7,216 nt of DNA, taken from Thermoleophilaceae bacterium (GTDB taxonomy: Bacteria; Actinomycetota; Thermoleophilia; Solirubrobacterales; Thermoleophilaceae). The notes under the pieces were generated by a model. That model did no database searches. It was not told the origin of the DNA and saw only the letters and a program-made list of their open reading frames with translations. A program made the translations under genes and the position numbers. Location of the stretch: assembly GCA_013812005.1 (NCBI GenBank), contig JACCUE010000344.1, forward strand, positions 1 to 7,216, in the 5' to 3' direction. Positions 6,004 through 7,216 of the stretch are shown here, in pieces. Position 1 is the stretch's first letter. Each line of letters starts with the position of its first letter.

Positions 6004-6890
6004 GATCCGTGATCCTGGCGCGGCCGGTTGTGCAGCGAACGGCCGAACTCGTAGGCGATCAGCTCCAGCGGATGAAAGACGGCGAACAGCGCGATGTCGC
6101 GGTCACGGGCGCGCACAGCCGAGACCATCCCTCGGACCGCCGTGCGCACGCCCCACCAGAGCAGGCCCGGGCGCCGGCGTGGCGGGAAGGACCCCGGATA
6201 CTCGCGGGCCAGCCAGGCGGCTCCGGCTCCGTGACCCAGCTTCTGGGCGACGAGGCCGCGCACCGTCTGGCGGCTGCGGTGCACGACCGCAGCCCCCTCG
6301 CGTCGCTCGACCCCCCAGCCGGCCGCCTCCAGGCGAAACGTGAGATCGGCGTCCTCGGCGGCTCGGATGTCCTCCCGAAAGCCCCCGACCGCGTCGAAGG
6401 CGGCGCGGCAACAGGCGGCGTTGGCGGTCTGGGGGAAGGACCAGCGCCCGAAGTCGAAGGTGTTCTCCTGACCCATCAGGCCGCGGATGTGGGCGTAGCG
6501 GGCCACGGCGTTGCCGCGCACCGGCACGGCCTGGTCGCGGACGGCGCCCGCGAGCAGAGCCGTGCGCTCCTGCGGCCAGGGTTCGAAGTAGCGGTCGAGC
6601 AGGTCGGGCTCGGGCACCGTGTCGGCGTCGATGAAGACCAGCCAGTCGCCGCTCCCACCCTCCGCACCGCGGTTGCGGGCATACCCGGGCGTGGCCACCA
6701 GAGTTGCGAGCATGACCGACGCCGCCTCGCCCTCCCGGCCTGCAGCGGGCGCGTGTCCGGGCGTGTTGTCGACCACGACCAAGGAGTCCTTCGGACCCAG
6801 CCGCAGCCGATCCAGGCACGTCAGCACCTCCTCGAGCTCCGCCGGCGCGCCCCGGAACGGGACCACCACATCTACCGACGGACGGGCCAC
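5997..6890 (-). CDS. GT2 glycosyltransferase, paralogue of the 3377-4300 gene
   Basis: A 297-residue GT-A glycosyltransferase if started at GTG 6890. Motifs are those of its paralogue: SVDVVVPFRG (5-14), VVVDNTPG (38-45), TPGYARNRGA (67-76), FIDAD as DXD (86-90), QTANAACC (154-161), AAEDADLTFR (177-186) with the ED base pair, and VVHRSRQT with His 204. The C-terminal hydrophobic stretches include LLWWGVRT and LELIAYEFG. All expected catalytic residues are present. GTG 6932 would add 14 residues, but GTG 6890 aligns with the paralogue's start and has TACGCT 7 nt upstream, so I prefer it. It is followed on the same strand by the micro-ORF and the pseudo-glycosyltransferase, probably in one transcript, and is divergent from the WecG/TagA-type gene. 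Most differences from the paralogue are in loops near residues 45-66 and 140-150, suggesting a related but not identical acceptor. Confidence 0.92.
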   Translation of the reverse strand: MARPSVDVVVPFRGAPAELEEVLTCLDRLRLGPKDSLVVVDNTPGHAPAAGREGEAASVMLATLVATPGYARNRGAEGGSGDWLVFIDADTVPEPDLLDRYFEPWPQERTALLAGAVRDQAVPVRGNAVARYAHIRGLMGQENTFDFGRWSFPQTANAACCRAAFDAVGGFREDIRAAEDADLTFRLEAAGWGVERREGAAVVHRSRQTVRGLVAQKLGHGAGAAWLAREYPGSFPPRRRPGLLWWGVRTAVRGMVSAVRARDRDIALFAVFHPLELIAYEFGRSLHNRPRQDHGSG

Positions 6891-7019
6891 GGCGGCCAGC
6901 GTAGCTACAGGCCGGATCTGGGGGACGGTCACCTACCATGCTGTCTGCCCGGCTTGCCGGCTGGAGTGGTGCCCGACCCGGCCCCACACCCCTGCCGGCT
7001 CCCTCGCCGAGTCCTGACC
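6891..7019. other. 129-bp divergent intergenic region with short repeats
   Basis: This is the largest gap in the window. On the plus strand TACCAT at 6934-6939 is the only TANNNT box that could serve the WecG/TagA-type gene; it would give a leader of roughly 75 nt. CCGGC-TT-GCCGG at 6949-6960 is a perfect inverted repeat, and TGCCGGCT occurs at 6955-6962 and again at 6993-7000. In such GC-rich DNA these may be chance. No RNA structure or known riboswitch is recognised. Confidence 0.35.
6898..6903 (-). promoter_or_regulatory. Putative -10 box (TACGCT) for leaderless GT2 mRNA
   Basis: On the minus strand TACGCT ends 7 nt before GTG 6890. Its form and spacing match TACTCT before ATG 146 and TACCCT before GTG 4300. 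No -35 element is obvious and there is no ribosome binding site. It also supports choosing 6890 over the upstream GTG at 6932 as the start. Confidence 0.42.
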
Positions 7020-7216
7020 ATGACGGCCACCACAGACACCGACGGCGCCCCGCCCACGGAGATGTTCGGCATCGACGTCGAGACCACTCCGCCGGCAGAG
7101 CTGCTGCGCCGCATACTCGACTACGCAGAGGGAACCGAGCGGCGGCGGGTGAGCTACGTGAACGCCCACGTCCTCAACCAGGCACAGTCGAATCCCGAGC
7201 TGCACAGTGCGCTGCA
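7020..7216 (+). CDS. WecG/TagA/CpsF-family glycosyltransferase, 5' end only
   Basis: The first 65 codons of a gene cut by the right edge. After a short polar leader comes FGIDVETTPPAELL (16-29), then VSYVNAHVLNQAQSNPEL (44-61), the opening strand and helix of the WecG/TagA/CpsF (GT26) fold. In teichoic-acid and enterobacterial common antigen synthesis these enzymes add N-acetylmannosamine or N-acetylmannosaminuronic acid to an undecaprenyl-linked first sugar at the membrane. Where many members have Thr-Ala-Asn or Thr-Pro-Asn, this one has VNAH (47-50), a variant I believe exists in some bacterial subgroups. ATG 7020 is the best start. Two GTG codons at 6966 and 6969 are in frame but would add an unlikely Pro/Arg/Cys-rich leader. 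No ribosome binding site is visible. The catalytic Asp lies beyond the window, so activity cannot be judged. Confidence 0.8.
   Translation, partial: MTATTDTDGAPPTEMFGIDVETTPPAELLRRILDYAEGTERRRVSYVNAHVLNQAQSNPELHSAL

Noticed and set aside
1..7216. tRNA or rRNA genes, CRISPR arrays, insertion sequences, attachment sites
   Set aside because: No cloverleaf-like or repeat-spacer structure, transposase motif, or flanking inverted or direct repeat pair was seen. The window is almost wholly explained by glycosyltransferase genes.

Overview
This window is GC-rich chromosomal DNA (roughly 70% G+C, third codon positions almost all G or C). It is packed with glycosyltransferase genes and has almost no intergenic space. 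The base composition, the use of GTG and TTG starts, the near absence of Shine-Dalgarno sequences and TANNNT boxes placed 6-7 nt before start codons together suggest an actinobacterium. My guess is a deep-branching class such as Thermoleophilia, but that is an impression of protein style and not something proved here.

Layout. At the left edge is the 5' end of a polysaccharide-export ABC permease (1-107, minus). Divergent from it is a GT4 glycosyltransferase (146-1339, plus). A three-gene minus-strand operon follows, transcribed right to left: GT2 (3377-4300), then GT2 (2295-3380), then GT2 (1315-2298), each joined to the next by a 4-base start/stop overlap (GTGA, TTGA). Divergent from the operon is a galactofuranosyltransferase-like GT2 (4323-5195, plus). 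It meets tail to tail (4-bp overlap) a degenerate, catalytically impaired relative of itself (5192-5875, probably really starting at 5893, minus). Upstream of that relative are a candidate 31-codon micro-ORF (5890-5985, minus) and another GT2 (5997-6890, minus), which is a close paralogue of the 3377-4300 gene. At the right edge a WecG/TagA/CpsF-family glycosyltransferase begins (7020-7216, plus) and runs off the window. No RNA genes, insertion sequences or CRISPR arrays are visible, and no gap exceeds 300 bases.

How the genes fit together. Five intact glycosyltransferases, a sixth cut by the window edge, one pseudo-glycosyltransferase and a Wzm/TagG-type permease are what one expects of a surface-polysaccharide locus whose lipid-linked glycan is assembled in the cytoplasm and exported by an ABC transporter. 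The cluster clearly extends past both edges. Exact sugars and linkages cannot be read from the sequence.

The points most worth a second look are a pseudo-glycosyltransferase that has lost its metal-binding and nucleotide-binding motifs but keeps an open frame; its apparent CTG start fused to the stop of an undescribed micro-ORF; two paralogous gene pairs (3377-4300 with 5997-6890, and 4323-5195 with 5192-5893); and a recurring leaderless-promoter architecture, including two divergent -10 boxes that overlap each other.
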